From Thermococcus argininiproducens (lineage in GTDB: Archaea > Methanobacteriota_B > Thermococci > Thermococcales > Thermococcaceae): a stretch of 64,000 bases of DNA. The notes below the pieces were generated by a model. It was not told the origin of the DNA, made no database searches, and worked only from the letters and a program-made list of their open reading frames with translations. The stretch spans positions 186,001-250,000 of the forward strand of contig NZ_CP080572.1 of NCBI RefSeq assembly GCF_023746595.1, given 5' to 3'. Shown in pieces: positions 16,183 through 25,216 of this stretch (position 1 is the first letter of the stretch; each line of letters starts with the position of its first letter). A program made the translations under genes and the position numbers.

Positions 16183-16257
16183 CTGACCCCCTCCCTGCCG
16201 TGAACGGCGAGGGTTCCAACGAGTTAACCCCTCGCCACGGACGGGACTTTCAAAAGG
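16183..16257 (+). mobile_element. IS200/IS605-type end remnant
   Basis: GACTGACCCCCTCCCTGCCG, then TGAACGGCGAGG, GGTTCCAACGAGTTAACCCC, and ACGGGACTTTC. The stem GCCGT-GA-ACGGC is clear. The segment aligns with the reverse complement of 44980-45078, sharing GGCGAGGNTTCCAACGANTT, AACCCC and GGGACTTTC. There is no transposase nearby. The stretch to 16333 holds nothing else that I can name. Confidence 0.55.
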
Positions 16258-16333
16258 TAAAAGATGACATCTCTTCCTGTTGATCATATGGATGACGCCT
16301 CTGCGTTCCAGTGATTATTTTGTTATTTAAAGA

Positions 16334-17944
16334 CTATCTTTTGTGCATTAAGATGATTATTAATATAACAACAACTAATAAAGGAACCAAAAATAGTAGG
16401 TTATTACTTATACTCGACTCCATTTCTGGGACGTTCGAAGTATTATCTATTTTTGGTTCTGAGTTTTTCGAAAATAGGGGATAAAGAGTGGCGTTAATAA
16501 CCTCGTGTTCACACGAAGCTACGAGAACCTCTTGAGTATAATTTTTGTATCCTTTAGCTACAACCTCAATATAATATTTACCTTCTGGCAGTTCATATTG
16601 CAAAAGAGGTACTATTCCTACACTTGTTCCATTTACATAAACTTCTGCATTAGAGACATTTGAAAATACATTCAAATAGCCTATTCCTTTAATCTTAACA
16701 ATTTTAACTTCTCCAGACCCAAGAGAGATGTTCTCAACATGATTAATGCACCCATCCCTAGTCACTCTAACTTCATATCTTCCAGGAACTAGAGTAATGT
16801 TGTTAGGGGCGTCTGCAATATATGTACCATTCAAATGAATTTCCCCATAGGGTGCAAGTATCATGAGAGTTGAGGGCTCATATGACAATGCTTTAAAAAC
16901 ATAAAACCCGTTCCCACTTGCAATTACATGATTATCTACATAGATGGTATGCCTAATAGTTTTTCCAGTTTCAAACGCGAGATCTCTCTTTCCGCTCTCA
17001 TTAAAAACATATATCTTCCCCCTCTTTGTTGCAACTATTAAACTTTTATCAAACAGTGAAACATCAGCGATATCTTTAATATTTTTACTCCACAGAAGCT
17101 TTCCGTTCATATTCAAAAAGTATAATTCAGAGGGAGTTATGACACCAATGTATTTACCATTATTTGATATCTCAACATCCACAAGTGATCTGAATTTTCT
17201 TTTCCAAAAGAGAGTACCATTTCTACTAAAAAGTAAAATACTTGCATTTTTCTTAAAATAGAGTTCTTGATAAGTATCAAAGCTTACAACAAGTGAACTG
17301 TTTCCACCTATCAAAACTTTGTAGACATAATTAGTCTGGTACTCCCATAACATTTTAGTATTGTCATCTATGAGTCTAATAAAATAAACTGTACCATTAC
17401 TTGAACTTCCAGTTATCATGTATTCACCATTTACAAACAATCTATCTCCAAGTTTTAATTTCCATAATAATCTCCCTTCTCTATTGAAGAGATAAACATA
17501 ACCCCTAGAATCCCCAGCAATTACATATCTTCTCATCACAAAAACATTATTGACCCATGGGCACTCTTTTTTCCAGAGTATTTTGCCATCATTCCTAATG
17601 AGATATACATATCCAGTTGAATTTTCTTGAACGGCGAGCGCTATTGTAGTGTTGTGATACGAAATTGAAAGTATAAAATCCCCTAACATCTCCTTACTCC
17701 ATAAAATCTCCCCATTTCTAAAGAAGTATACACTCGCATTTCCATCACATACCTCATACATTCCCCTATTTACCTCAGATTCATAATAACATTTGGCATT
17801 AATTCCAACTACCACAAAACTTCCATTCCCAGAAATTCCAGAAACATTGCGAGTAAACGTGTAACCCCACCAAAAACCTAAATAAGCAAATGAATTACCA
17901 GTGAAGAAAAGCATGGAAAATAAAAACAAGATTAGACGCTTCAT
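16334..17944 (-). CDS. secreted beta-propeller protein with PEGA repeats and C-terminal anchor, cassette 2
   Basis: A 536-residue exported protein. A signal peptide (1-20) leads into about seven PQQ/WD-like beta-propeller repeats with the words 'VYLFNREGRLLWKLKLG', 'LFSRNGTLFWKRKF' and 'LYFLNMNGKLLWSKNI'. Next come two PEGA-type repeats at about 370-490 (YEVRVTRDGCINHVENISLG; VYVNGTSVGIVPLLQYELPE) and a C-terminal transmembrane helix (about 513-531) with a basic tail. The propeller would lie outside the cell, tethered to the membrane. It starts 9 bp after the coiled-coil gene; the ribosome site GAGGGAGGT overlaps that gene's stop. It is the larger counterpart of 7504-8424. Ligand unknown. Confidence 0.75.
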   Translation of the reverse strand: MKRLILFLFSMLFFTGNSFAYLGFWWGYTFTRNVSGISGNGSFVVVGINAKCYYESEVNRGMYEVCDGNASVYFFRNGEILWSKEMLGDFILSISYHNTTIALAVQENSTGYVYLIRNDGKILWKKECPWVNNVFVMRRYVIAGDSRGYVYLFNREGRLLWKLKLGDRLFVNGEYMITGSSSNGTVYFIRLIDDNTKMLWEYQTNYVYKVLIGGNSSLVVSFDTYQELYFKKNASILLFSRNGTLFWKRKFRSLVDVEISNNGKYIGVITPSELYFLNMNGKLLWSKNIKDIADVSLFDKSLIVATKRGKIYVFNESGKRDLAFETGKTIRHTIYVDNHVIASGNGFYVFKALSYEPSTLMILAPYGEIHLNGTYIADAPNNITLVPGRYEVRVTRDGCINHVENISLGSGEVKIVKIKGIGYLNVFSNVSNAEVYVNGTSVGIVPLLQYELPEGKYYIEVVAKGYKNYTQEVLVASCEHEVINATLYPLFSKNSEPKIDNTSNVPEMESSISNNLLFLVPLLVVVILIIILMHKR

Positions 17945-17953
17945 CTACCTCCC

Positions 17954-19366
17954 TCAGCTGTTTTCTTGGGGAATATAGATCCAACCAGACCTATCTTCAT
18001 GTGGAAAGTTTTGGGAAGCTGAGTCATCTGGAGCAAAACATGCCTCACAATGTCTATTAGACCAATGACATCCATAAGGATTATCATGAGAACTGCTACT
18101 TCTGCAACAGTTAGACCTTAAAGCTCTTGAAAAAACTCTAATTACGTATTCTCCATTGGGGATTGTGAGTGGATTGTTAGGATATGGGAGTCTGGGTCGA
18201 TAACTTGTTACCCAGCAGTTGGTGGCAGAGTTACATTCAAACTGCCATATTAAGTTCGCGATTTGGTATTCTCCTGTGGATGGGTTGTACGCCATTCCAT
18301 CGTAGAAGTATTTTATCTGAACAGACTTTGCTCTGGTATCGTAGTATCTTGCTAATTCCCAATATTCATGTAATCTACTTTCTTCTTTGAATGTATAAGT
18401 GCAAAATTCCCCCAAGTAATAGTCTCTGTTTGGTTCACTTGAAGAGTACACTCCAACCCACACTGCAATTGGAGTCAGATCTTCAAAAAATGGTGTTCCG
18501 GGATAATTATATGACGGAAGAACTTGTTTCAGCGAGTTAACTCCACAATATGGAGTACCATCAATATTCGTTTCTGTACAAGGGTACCTGAGTCCAAGCT
18601 CACTATGATAAATAACTTCATCCTCTCTATATGATACTATTCCCCATGCCTTCATGATTGTTTGCCGTCTTCCTAGTTCTCTAAGAGTCTTTATTGTTTG
18701 GAGTTTATCTCTCTCCTCCAAGTATCTGTAAATTTCACTCCAAAGTTTTCTTTTCTCTCGAATAAGCCTTAATGCATCCTCGATTGTACCATTGCCAGCT
18801 TTAATCTCCTTAAGTATATCCCTAAGCCTCATATCAACCTCAATGTAGTCATCAAAAGTCAACTCACTAGCTTGCCTATAAAACGCAATAAGCCAATCCA
18901 AGTTAACATCCCTCTTAACCGGATTGAGTTCCCTAACATACTTCTCTACTAGTTTACTCTCCCTAGGAAGTCTGTAATATAGAACCTCAATACAATAGGC
19001 TGTTTTACGAGTATACTTTTTAATCAATACCAAATTAAGCCTTTGACGCTTGTAAAGCTCAAGTTCACTCCTCAAAAGCTGAACTTCCTCCTCAAACTTA
19101 ATTATTTCTTCAAGAGTCTCAATATTCCCAGTCCTATTAAATTCATTATAGAGCGTGTACAATTCCACTTCTTTCTGGTTAATCACACTGCTCAAATTTG
19201 CAATTTTTGCATTTACCTCATTTAAAGCCCTATCAAAGTCAAAGCCTCGACAAGAGCAACTCTCACACTCTTCACTCCCAACTTGCAAATCCCCGAGTTC
19301 CTGAGCAGTAACAAACACACTCAAAAACATTATCTCAATCACGAACACCATTATACACTTTTGCAT
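17954..19366 (-). CDS. secreted coiled-coil/Cys-rich protein, cassette 2
   Basis: A 470-residue exported protein, paralogous to 8439-9875. The signal peptide ends about residue 21, then CESCSCRGFDFD, a coiled coil from about 42 to 102, the block YTRKTAY.IEVLYYRLPRES, a helical middle (ELTFDDYIEVDM; RYLEERDKLQTIK) and a C-terminal beta domain with paired cysteines (NCCRSSS, CHWSNRHCEACFAPDDSASQNF). Helical segments are more conserved between paralogues than the C-terminal loops, which suggests a common scaffold with a variable binding end. GGGGGGGC precedes the ATG. No known family recognised. Confidence 0.75.
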   Translation of the reverse strand: MQKCIMVFVIEIMFLSVFVTAQELGDLQVGSEECESCSCRGFDFDRALNEVNAKIANLSSVINQKEVELYTLYNEFNRTGNIETLEEIIKFEEEVQLLRSELELYKRQRLNLVLIKKYTRKTAYCIEVLYYRLPRESKLVEKYVRELNPVKRDVNLDWLIAFYRQASELTFDDYIEVDMRLRDILKEIKAGNGTIEDALRLIREKRKLWSEIYRYLEERDKLQTIKTLRELGRRQTIMKAWGIVSYREDEVIYHSELGLRYPCTETNIDGTPYCGVNSLKQVLPSYNYPGTPFFEDLTPIAVWVGVYSSSEPNRDYYLGEFCTYTFKEESRLHEYWELARYYDTRAKSVQIKYFYDGMAYNPSTGEYQIANLIWQFECNSATNCWVTSYRPRLPYPNNPLTIPNGEYVIRVFSRALRSNCCRSSSSHDNPYGCHWSNRHCEACFAPDDSASQNFPHEDRSGWIYIPQENS

Positions 19367-19407
19367 CCGCCCCCCCCAATAATAATCCTCATGATTATAA
19401 TGAAGAG

Positions 19408-19428
19408 AAGTAATATAAAAATATTTTG
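19408..19428 (-). promoter_or_regulatory. promoter of cassette 2, matching cassette 1
   Basis: CAAAAT + ATTTTTATA + TTACTT on the minus strand, 42 bp before the start codon. It differs from the cassette 1 promoter at only two of 21 positions. TTTTTATA is the TATA box. Confidence 0.55.
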
Positions 19429-19476
19429 TTGTTCTATCAATCAGACCATGATAAACAGAAAAAAACAGAAACTATA

Positions 19477-21702
19477 TCATAAACCCTTTTTTAATTTCAC
19501 CACTTGTTTTGCAAATTCCTCAAGAACCTCCTTTCTTTTGCCCTCAAAGAACTTTATTGAACCTGCAAAGCTGTGACCACCACCTTCAACCCCAGCATCA
19601 GGTAGTTTTTCCTGAAGTACTTTTATTATGAGATTTAAATCAAAATTATAAACCTGCATCCCGTCACTTGCCCTAACTACTGCAAAGTCTGGCCCATATG
19701 CAAGGGTTAAAATCGGGCTATCCTCACCATGCTGCTCTTTGAAATAGTCATGGATTAGTCCACTGAGCTTTCCTGGAGCAGGATACTCAAACTTCGGAGC
19801 GTACAGCTCAATATCTATTGTGTTAAACCTTATTCCATTTGGTAGCACAATGCTCTTAACATGAGGTAATGACGCTTTCAATGCTTTTTCTTGCTTTTCC
19901 ACTACCTCGGGGTAGATAGAGTCTATTAACTTTCTATGCCTTTGTAGATTGCCTGTGAGAAGAAGTATTTCATCTATGATACCGTGTCCATCCATAAATT
20001 TCCAGTAGTATGATTCATGATCAATGACTTCTGCTATCTTCTTGAGGTCCTCTTCTTCGAGACCTTTTACCTCTTTCGCAATTTTCAAGTATTGTTCAAA
20101 CTCTGGAGCATCACTCCTATCTCCAGTTCCAGCTATTGCTGGAAGATGACGGATTTTCTCCTCAACTGGAGGATATATAAAGCGTGCTAATTCAGTAGCA
20201 AGCATACCAGCTGTTAGTTCATAATAACCCCTCTTCACTAGGTGGGGGTTCACATGAACATCTACATATTCATCAACAGCCGCCTTATCTTCACTTATGA
20301 ATTCTCTCGGATCATGATGATCAACGACAACTATTGGGACCCCATAAGCCTTTATACGCTTGTATGCCGGAATATCCTCTACTGTTCCTCCGTTATCTAC
20401 TATAACAAGAAGTGGAAGTGGATCGCCAAACCTCTCATGGTCCTCAATCATGAAAATTATGTCTTTAAGCACGTCCTCAAGTTCATAAAAGGGGGCCCTG
20501 CTCGGTCTTCTCTTAAAGAACTTCCATTTTGCCTGCGGATCTGGCGAAAATTCCTCCAGAAGAGGTACGATGGCATATTCAAGTGCAAGGCCAGCGGTAT
20601 ATCCATCTGTGTCAGCATGATGTCTCACAATTATTGGCCTCCCTTCAAAAACGGCCTTTCTGATTATAAACGCGGCTTCCATAATCTTGGGCTTTAACTT
20701 CTCTAAAACTTCACTTTTAATAAGAAAGCCAACATCTGCAGGTTGTGCTCTTTTGTTAAGCTCTTCTTCAATCTTCTTCTTAACCTCTGCTGCATCAGGA
20801 CCCCAAAGGCGGGACATATCGCTAGTTTCTATTTGAATTTCTCCTGCATGGAAGGAAACCTTCCCAATTATTTCAACTATGTCTCCCACTTCAATATTTG
20901 GATACGCTCTCACTCCAGGAGCCTCGAAGGCAGCCGCCCACGTTACACCCGTTCCATCGGTTATCGTGAAAACTGTTGGACCTCCAGTAACCTGAATTTG
21001 AGTCACTTTCCCTCTAATCCTGATAGTTTTTCCGGCCATTTCCTTGGTTAACTCTCCAATCTCTGTAATTGGAAGCTCTTTTCTTACGTAGACCTCTTTA
21101 TAGTGTCTTAAAGCAGACTCTATGAGATCCACCTCTTTTTTCTCTGGCCTTACGTCCAAAACTTGGATTAGTATCTCCTCTCCTGGTTTGTACTCTCGTC
21201 TGCCGAGGAGATCTTTTTTCTTTATTAAACCTGTTACATGTGGATTAAGGCCTACAAAGACTCCAAAACGTTCCACTCTCTCAATAACACCTTTGTAGAC
21301 CTTCCCAACTTCTACATCTTCATAATCACAGGTCTTGTCTAGAATATAAACTACTTTATATCTCCTTTCACACTCAGAACATACCCAAGAAGACTCCATA
21401 CCAGGTTCCCAAGGCTCTTTGATTTTCCCACAGATGTCACACGCTAAAACTCTTCCTGTTCCCCCGCATGTAGGGCATGTATCATAGACAGGTACAACAC
21501 CTTTTCCATGACATTCAGGACATGGAATTTCATCCACTTCATCCTCTACTCCGAAGTACTCAAGATTACGATAACCTTTAAGCTTATCCCCCACTTTGAA
21601 ATCCGCAGATACATATCCCCACCCATTACAAATTTCACACTCTTTCTCACCGCTCTTTACCTTCCCGCTTCCATGGCATTCGGGACAATCTTTAACCACC
21701 AT
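19477..21702 (-). CDS. archaeal RecJ-like DHH phosphoesterase with DnaJ-type zinc fingers, S1 and OB domains
   Basis: A 741-residue multidomain protein of the archaeal COG1107 type. DnaJ-like zinc repeats (CPECHGSG, CEICNGWG, CPECHGKG, CPTCGGTG) and a further CDICGK...CSEC ribbon cover residues 1-115. They are followed by an S1 domain (about 125-200), an OB-fold (about 215-310), the DHH domain with HADTDG and VVVDHHDP, and a DHHA1-type end with GVEGGGHSFAG. This suggests a single-stranded nucleic acid 5' nuclease acting on DNA or RNA. It is distinct from the shorter GINS-associated nuclease. The start follows GAGGTGTGAGAG. The gene is monocistronic. Confidence 0.88.
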   Translation of the reverse strand: MVVKDCPECHGSGKVKSGEKECEICNGWGYVSADFKVGDKLKGYRNLEYFGVEDEVDEIPCPECHGKGVVPVYDTCPTCGGTGRVLACDICGKIKEPWEPGMESSWVCSECERRYKVVYILDKTCDYEDVEVGKVYKGVIERVERFGVFVGLNPHVTGLIKKKDLLGRREYKPGEEILIQVLDVRPEKKEVDLIESALRHYKEVYVRKELPITEIGELTKEMAGKTIRIRGKVTQIQVTGGPTVFTITDGTGVTWAAAFEAPGVRAYPNIEVGDIVEIIGKVSFHAGEIQIETSDMSRLWGPDAAEVKKKIEEELNKRAQPADVGFLIKSEVLEKLKPKIMEAAFIIRKAVFEGRPIIVRHHADTDGYTAGLALEYAIVPLLEEFSPDPQAKWKFFKRRPSRAPFYELEDVLKDIIFMIEDHERFGDPLPLLVIVDNGGTVEDIPAYKRIKAYGVPIVVVDHHDPREFISEDKAAVDEYVDVHVNPHLVKRGYYELTAGMLATELARFIYPPVEEKIRHLPAIAGTGDRSDAPEFEQYLKIAKEVKGLEEEDLKKIAEVIDHESYYWKFMDGHGIIDEILLLTGNLQRHRKLIDSIYPEVVEKQEKALKASLPHVKSIVLPNGIRFNTIDIELYAPKFEYPAPGKLSGLIHDYFKEQHGEDSPILTLAYGPDFAVVRASDGMQVYNFDLNLIIKVLQEKLPDAGVEGGGHSFAGSIKFFEGKRKEVLEEFAKQVVKLKKGL

Positions 21703-21770
21703 CTCTCACACCTCTCACAAACTTAGAAGGGACTATTCAATGAGACCAACCAAAACTTATAACTCTTTCC

Positions 21771-22937
21771 TTAATCTTCCTTGGCAAACAATACCCAGAA
21801 AGTTACCATGGAAAGCGCATAGAGCCCCCCAGTTATGAAAAACGGCACTGTTAAAGAGAGATCGAATATTCTCCCCCCAATAAGTTGGCCTATACCGAAA
21901 GTAGCTGTCCAAGATAGGTTCCTCAAGGCCAAAGCTGTTGCTCTCTCTTCTTTGGTAAAGAAACGCATCATAAAGGCATCCCATATTGGATTAACAATGT
22001 TCATAAAGATCGTTCTAATAGTATATATGACCGCGGCCACAGGGAAAGTTGGAGACAAAGGCATCATCAATATCAAAGCAGTTGCGCTGCCATTGAAGCC
22101 CACTATTGTCTTCACACTTCCAAACTTATCCGCGATCATTGGAAGGGTAAATGTTCCAATTCCCATTATAAACTGTTGAAGTGCAAAAAGTCCACCAATA
22201 CTTTCCAAGCTAGTCCCAAATCGCTTGTTGAACCATAAACCCATGTAAGGAATCGTAACTCCAGCACCAAGACCTATTAAAGCCGATGGAAGGGAGAATT
22301 TAAGGATCTTGACCATGAGTTCTCTCTCAAGCTTAAGTTTCTTCTCCTCTCTTCCCAAAACTGGTGAAACAAGGAAAATAAAGATCCCTTGGATTGGGAT
22401 TAATAAAGCAACAAATAAAAGAGTCATCTTATAGGGGTTCGAACCATCTAGGAGCTTTGGTAACAAGCCACCTAGATACATACCTAGTGCTGCCCCAATT
22501 GTTCCCAGCGCAGCATTCAAGCTAAAAAGATAATGTCTTTTCTCTTCACTTACCTCTTCGCTTAAGAGAGACATTAATGCAGGGCCTTCTAATGCCATGC
22601 CAATACCAAATATTGCCGACGCAAGGGCAAAAGCCCAAAATTGAGGCACAAAAACCTGGAGGAGCCTACCAATAAAGAATAGACCCACTGCTACTAAAAT
22701 TGTCCTTCTATACCCCAACTTAACACTTATTTGTCCCGAAGCTAAAAGCAAGGAGGCCTGGAATATTGTTGAAATGGAGAAGAGAACACCAATTTTAGAG
22801 AAGTTCATTCCAAGGGAGGAGTAATAAAAAGGGAGTATAAACCACGCTATATTCCCACCTAACCAGCCCATAAAGGAATAAACTATGACAAGTTTTGCAT
22901 CTCTGCTAAAACCACGATAGTTCTGAATCGACATCAT
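21771..22937 (-). CDS. MFS transporter, paralogue A
   Basis: A 388-residue 12-TM major facilitator. It shares with the next gene the N-terminal 'NRDAKLLIA/SRDAKLVIV' start, the KILKFSLPSALIGLGAG.TIPYM block in the centre and the MRFFTKEERATA loop, so the two are tandem duplicates. The central soluble loop is rich in charged residues. The substrate is unknown. Two adjacent ATG codons are possible starts; GGAGCAATC precedes them. It has its own promoter in the 40-bp gap rather than reading through from the upstream paralogue. Confidence 0.85.
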   Translation of the reverse strand: MMSIQNYRGFSRDAKLVIVYSFMGWLGGNIAWFILPFYYSSLGMNFSKIGVLFSISTIFQASLLLASGQISVKLGYRRTILVAVGLFFIGRLLQVFVPQFWAFALASAIFGIGMALEGPALMSLLSEEVSEEKRHYLFSLNAALGTIGAALGMYLGGLLPKLLDGSNPYKMTLLFVALLIPIQGIFIFLVSPVLGREEKKLKLERELMVKILKFSLPSALIGLGAGVTIPYMGLWFNKRFGTSLESIGGLFALQQFIMGIGTFTLPMIADKFGSVKTIVGFNGSATALILMMPLSPTFPVAAVIYTIRTIFMNIVNPIWDAFMMRFFTKEERATALALRNLSWTATFGIGQLIGGRIFDLSLTVPFFITGGLYALSMVTFWVLFAKED

Positions 22938-22954
22938 GATTGCTCCTATTTATC

Positions 22955-22974
22955 CGTTTATAAATCTATCGAAA
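22955..22974 (-). promoter_or_regulatory. promoter element of MFS paralogue A
   Basis: On the minus strand, TTTCGATAGATTTATAAACG. It differs by one base from the element upstream of paralogue B. TTTATAAAC is the TATA box and the CGATAGA in front is the BRE region. Confidence 0.6.
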
Positions 22975-22977
22975 CGC

Positions 22978-24150
22978 TCAAACTTTGTTATACCTAGCAA
23001 AGAAGAGATAAAAGATTAGGGTGGCAGTAACGTAAAGAGTTGCTGTTGTATAGAAAGGATAACTTAGAGAGAGGGAGAAAAGAATGCCTCCAATGTAGTT
23101 CCCCAATCCCCTCATAAATGTTGAAAATGCCCGTCTAATACCTGCAGCTGTTGCTTTTTCTTCTGTTGTGAAGAAACCCATCATAAAAGCATCATTTATT
23201 GGCCAGACTATATTCATTAGAATTGATCTTATGATATAGATAGCAGCAGCGAGCAAGAAAAGACCTATCGATGGGAAAACCCCAAATAGGAGGGCTGCAA
23301 TGCTTTGAAAAACTGCAATTGTTTTTACCGGCCCAATTCTGTCCACAAGTTTTGGGAGAACAAAGGAACCAAAACCCATAACAAGTTGCTGAGCAAAGAA
23401 GACTCCACTTATAACGGCTAATGTTTGCCCAAAACGAAGATTAAAATAGAGACTCATATAAGGAATTGTTATCCCTGCACCCAAACCAATCATAGCCGAA
23501 GGGAGTGAGAATTTGAGAATTTTTACTACAAGTTCTTTTCTCCAATTTATATGCGGATTTTTTACTGGAACATCACTAATTATTATAAGAACTGGAATTA
23601 CAAGAGCAAATTGAAGCAATGCCAGAGCTATAACAAGCCTATATGCGAGTTCCGAGGTTATGCCAAAAGTTTCTATAAGAAAATTAGGAGCAAAGCCTGC
23701 AATAAGAACTCCCACAGCATTCAAGATTGTCCCAATGCCAAAACTTATTGAAAATGCATGGTGTCTAAGTTTTTCTCCTACCTCTTCACTTAATAAAGCA
23801 TAGAAATTAGGTTGCCTTATCCCCATATTAGCACCAACCAAGAAAAACCCTAATGCAAGAACGTAGAAATTAATAGCCAAAACTTGAAGTACTCTTCCTA
23901 AAAGACCCAGAAATGCTCCAAGGATCAGAGTCTTCTTATATCCCAATTTTAGAGAGACTTGACCAGCAAACAAAAAGAAGACCCCACCAACAAAAGTCTG
24001 AATTGAGAAGAAGATTCCCATCTGATCCATCCCATATCCCAAAGCGCTGAGATAAAATGGCATTATGAAAATCGAGAATTGAAGAAACAACTGGCCTGCT
24101 GCATTAGCAGCTATTAGGAGCTTTGCGTCTCTGTTGTACCCTCCAAGCAT
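22978..24150 (-). CDS. MFS transporter, paralogue B
   Basis: A 390-residue 12-TM major facilitator, tandem paralogue of 21771-22937. It has the same KILKFSLPSAMIGLGAGITIPYM-type centre (in split blocks) and GFFTTEEKATAAG loop. Differences concentrate in TM4-6, which may change specificity. The short soluble loop after TM6 carries NPHINWRKE. It is transcribed from its own promoter, whose 20-bp core it shares with paralogue A, so both are probably induced together. Substrate unknown. Confidence 0.85.
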   Translation of the reverse strand: MLGGYNRDAKLLIAANAAGQLFLQFSIFIMPFYLSALGYGMDQMGIFFSIQTFVGGVFFLFAGQVSLKLGYKKTLILGAFLGLLGRVLQVLAINFYVLALGFFLVGANMGIRQPNFYALLSEEVGEKLRHHAFSISFGIGTILNAVGVLIAGFAPNFLIETFGITSELAYRLVIALALLQFALVIPVLIIISDVPVKNPHINWRKELVVKILKFSLPSAMIGLGAGITIPYMSLYFNLRFGQTLAVISGVFFAQQLVMGFGSFVLPKLVDRIGPVKTIAVFQSIAALLFGVFPSIGLFLLAAAIYIIRSILMNIVWPINDAFMMGFFTTEEKATAAGIRRAFSTFMRGLGNYIGGILFSLSLSYPFYTTATLYVTATLIFYLFFARYNKV

Positions 24151-24170
24151 GGTTGAATTATAAATCGTAG

Positions 24171-24190
24171 CGTTTATAAATTTATCGAAA
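24171..24190 (-). promoter_or_regulatory. promoter element of MFS paralogue B
   Basis: On the minus strand, TTTCGATAAATTTATAAACG. It is 19/20 identical to the promoter of paralogue A, more than a TATA/BRE alone would require. Confidence 0.6.
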
Positions 24191-24321
24191 TGGGATTCGG
24201 AAGATTTAAATACTCTCTTAAAATGCTTTTAATGGTTAAAATCAGTTGATAAATACCCCCATAGAGGTCCAATCAGAGGGGCTAAAATAAGTCCTCAAGT
24301 CTTTTATTTCCTTCACTATTT

Positions 24322-25059
24322 CTAAAGCAGCAGTAATTCTTGTAAAATCTTAAAAACAGTTAATAAAACCGTTATGAAAAATACTACTTTGAGCTTCTTT
24401 GGGCCAATTTTTATTGCAGTTTTAGCACCAACCCATGACCCTATAATGATGGGAAAAGATAGCAGAATACCAAAGGAATAGTTAACACTGTCTTGGGAAG
24501 CATAATTCAAAAACGCAATGAAATTATTGACGAAAATGATAATCTTAGCGACAGCATTTGCCTCTAGCATATCCAGAGAGAAAAATAAGTGAATTGCAGA
24601 AATTAGTATAAGGGTAGATGCTATTCCCAAGACCCCAATATAAAACCCAATTGTTAATCCCACTACTGCCTGCCACAGATTGCCCTTAAGTCTCGGACCT
24701 TTCTCTTCTTCTCTACTTAAGGTAAAATACGCACCAATCAAGAGGAATCCTGCTACAACGATCTTAGCAGGTTCCTCTGGGATAGCAAGCAAAAAGAAAC
24801 TTCCTAAATAAGAGCCCAAAATGGAAGAGAATGTCAATATGTAAACAGACCTCATATTTTTTAATACTCCATTCTTGAGGTAAATTATCGAAGAAACAAG
24901 AGTTAAGATAGCTATCGCCATTTTTAATGTCCCCACAGCCATTTTAATAGGCACTTCTAAAAGAGTAAGAATAAATAGCGTGATTAAACTCCCACCGCTC
25001 ATCAAAGATCCCACAAAGCCTCCAAAAAGTGCAAGCAATAAGAATACTATTTCCTTCAT
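24322..25059 (-). CDS. TauE/SafE-family membrane permease
   Basis: A 245-residue protein with about eight hydrophobic segments. It has the repeated glycine-rich halves typical of TauE/SafE (GGFVGSLMSGGSLITLFIL at the start; SFPIIIGSWVGAKTAIKIGPKKLK near the end). These permeases are assigned to export or uptake of sulfite, sulfonates and related anions. The gene ends next to a 170-bp gap in which I see only MFS promoter DNA. Its substrate is not indicated by neighbours. Confidence 0.8.
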   Translation of the reverse strand: MKEIVFLLLALFGGFVGSLMSGGSLITLFILTLLEVPIKMAVGTLKMAIAILTLVSSIIYLKNGVLKNMRSVYILTFSSILGSYLGSFFLLAIPEEPAKIVVAGFLLIGAYFTLSREEEKGPRLKGNLWQAVVGLTIGFYIGVLGIASTLILISAIHLFFSLDMLEANAVAKIIIFVNNFIAFLNYASQDSVNYSFGILLSFPIIIGSWVGAKTAIKIGPKKLKVVFFITVLLTVFKILQELLLL

Positions 25060-25130
25060 TCAAACTCGCCATTGTCTTTATTTTGCTAGGAGGATAAAAA
25101 GATTTATATGAGTACCACTAATTCACATAA

Positions 25131-25187
25131 AGCGATGATGAATGAATCCAATGCTGAAAGGATGATTGACCCCAAATAGCTGAGCGT
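25131..25187 (+). ncRNA. box C/D guide sRNA (2'-O-methylation guide)
   Basis: Box C ATGATGA (25135-25141), 12-nt guide ATGAATCCAATG, box D' CTGA (25154-25157), a 4-nt spacer, degenerate box C' ATGATTG (25162-25168), 11-nt guide ACCCCAAATAG and box D CTGA (25180-25183). GC before box C can pair with GC after box D. A TATA box GATTTATATG at 25101-25110 lies about 25 bp upstream of box C, placing the transcription start at the sRNA's 5' end. Spacing is canonical for Thermococcales. Targets unknown. It lies between the divergent TauE-like gene and the TOPRIM-like gene. Confidence 0.85.
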
Positions 25188-25216
25188 GAGAATTTGGAGC
25201 ATGTATGGTGAAGTGA

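Noticed and set aside
20242-20697. 151-codon open frame antisense to the DHH nuclease gene
   Set aside because: Shadow of the conserved DHH domain, with no independent signal.
24230-24300. Possible sRNA with CTGA boxes in the gap before the TauE-like gene
   Set aside because: No proper box C on either strand at the needed spacing.
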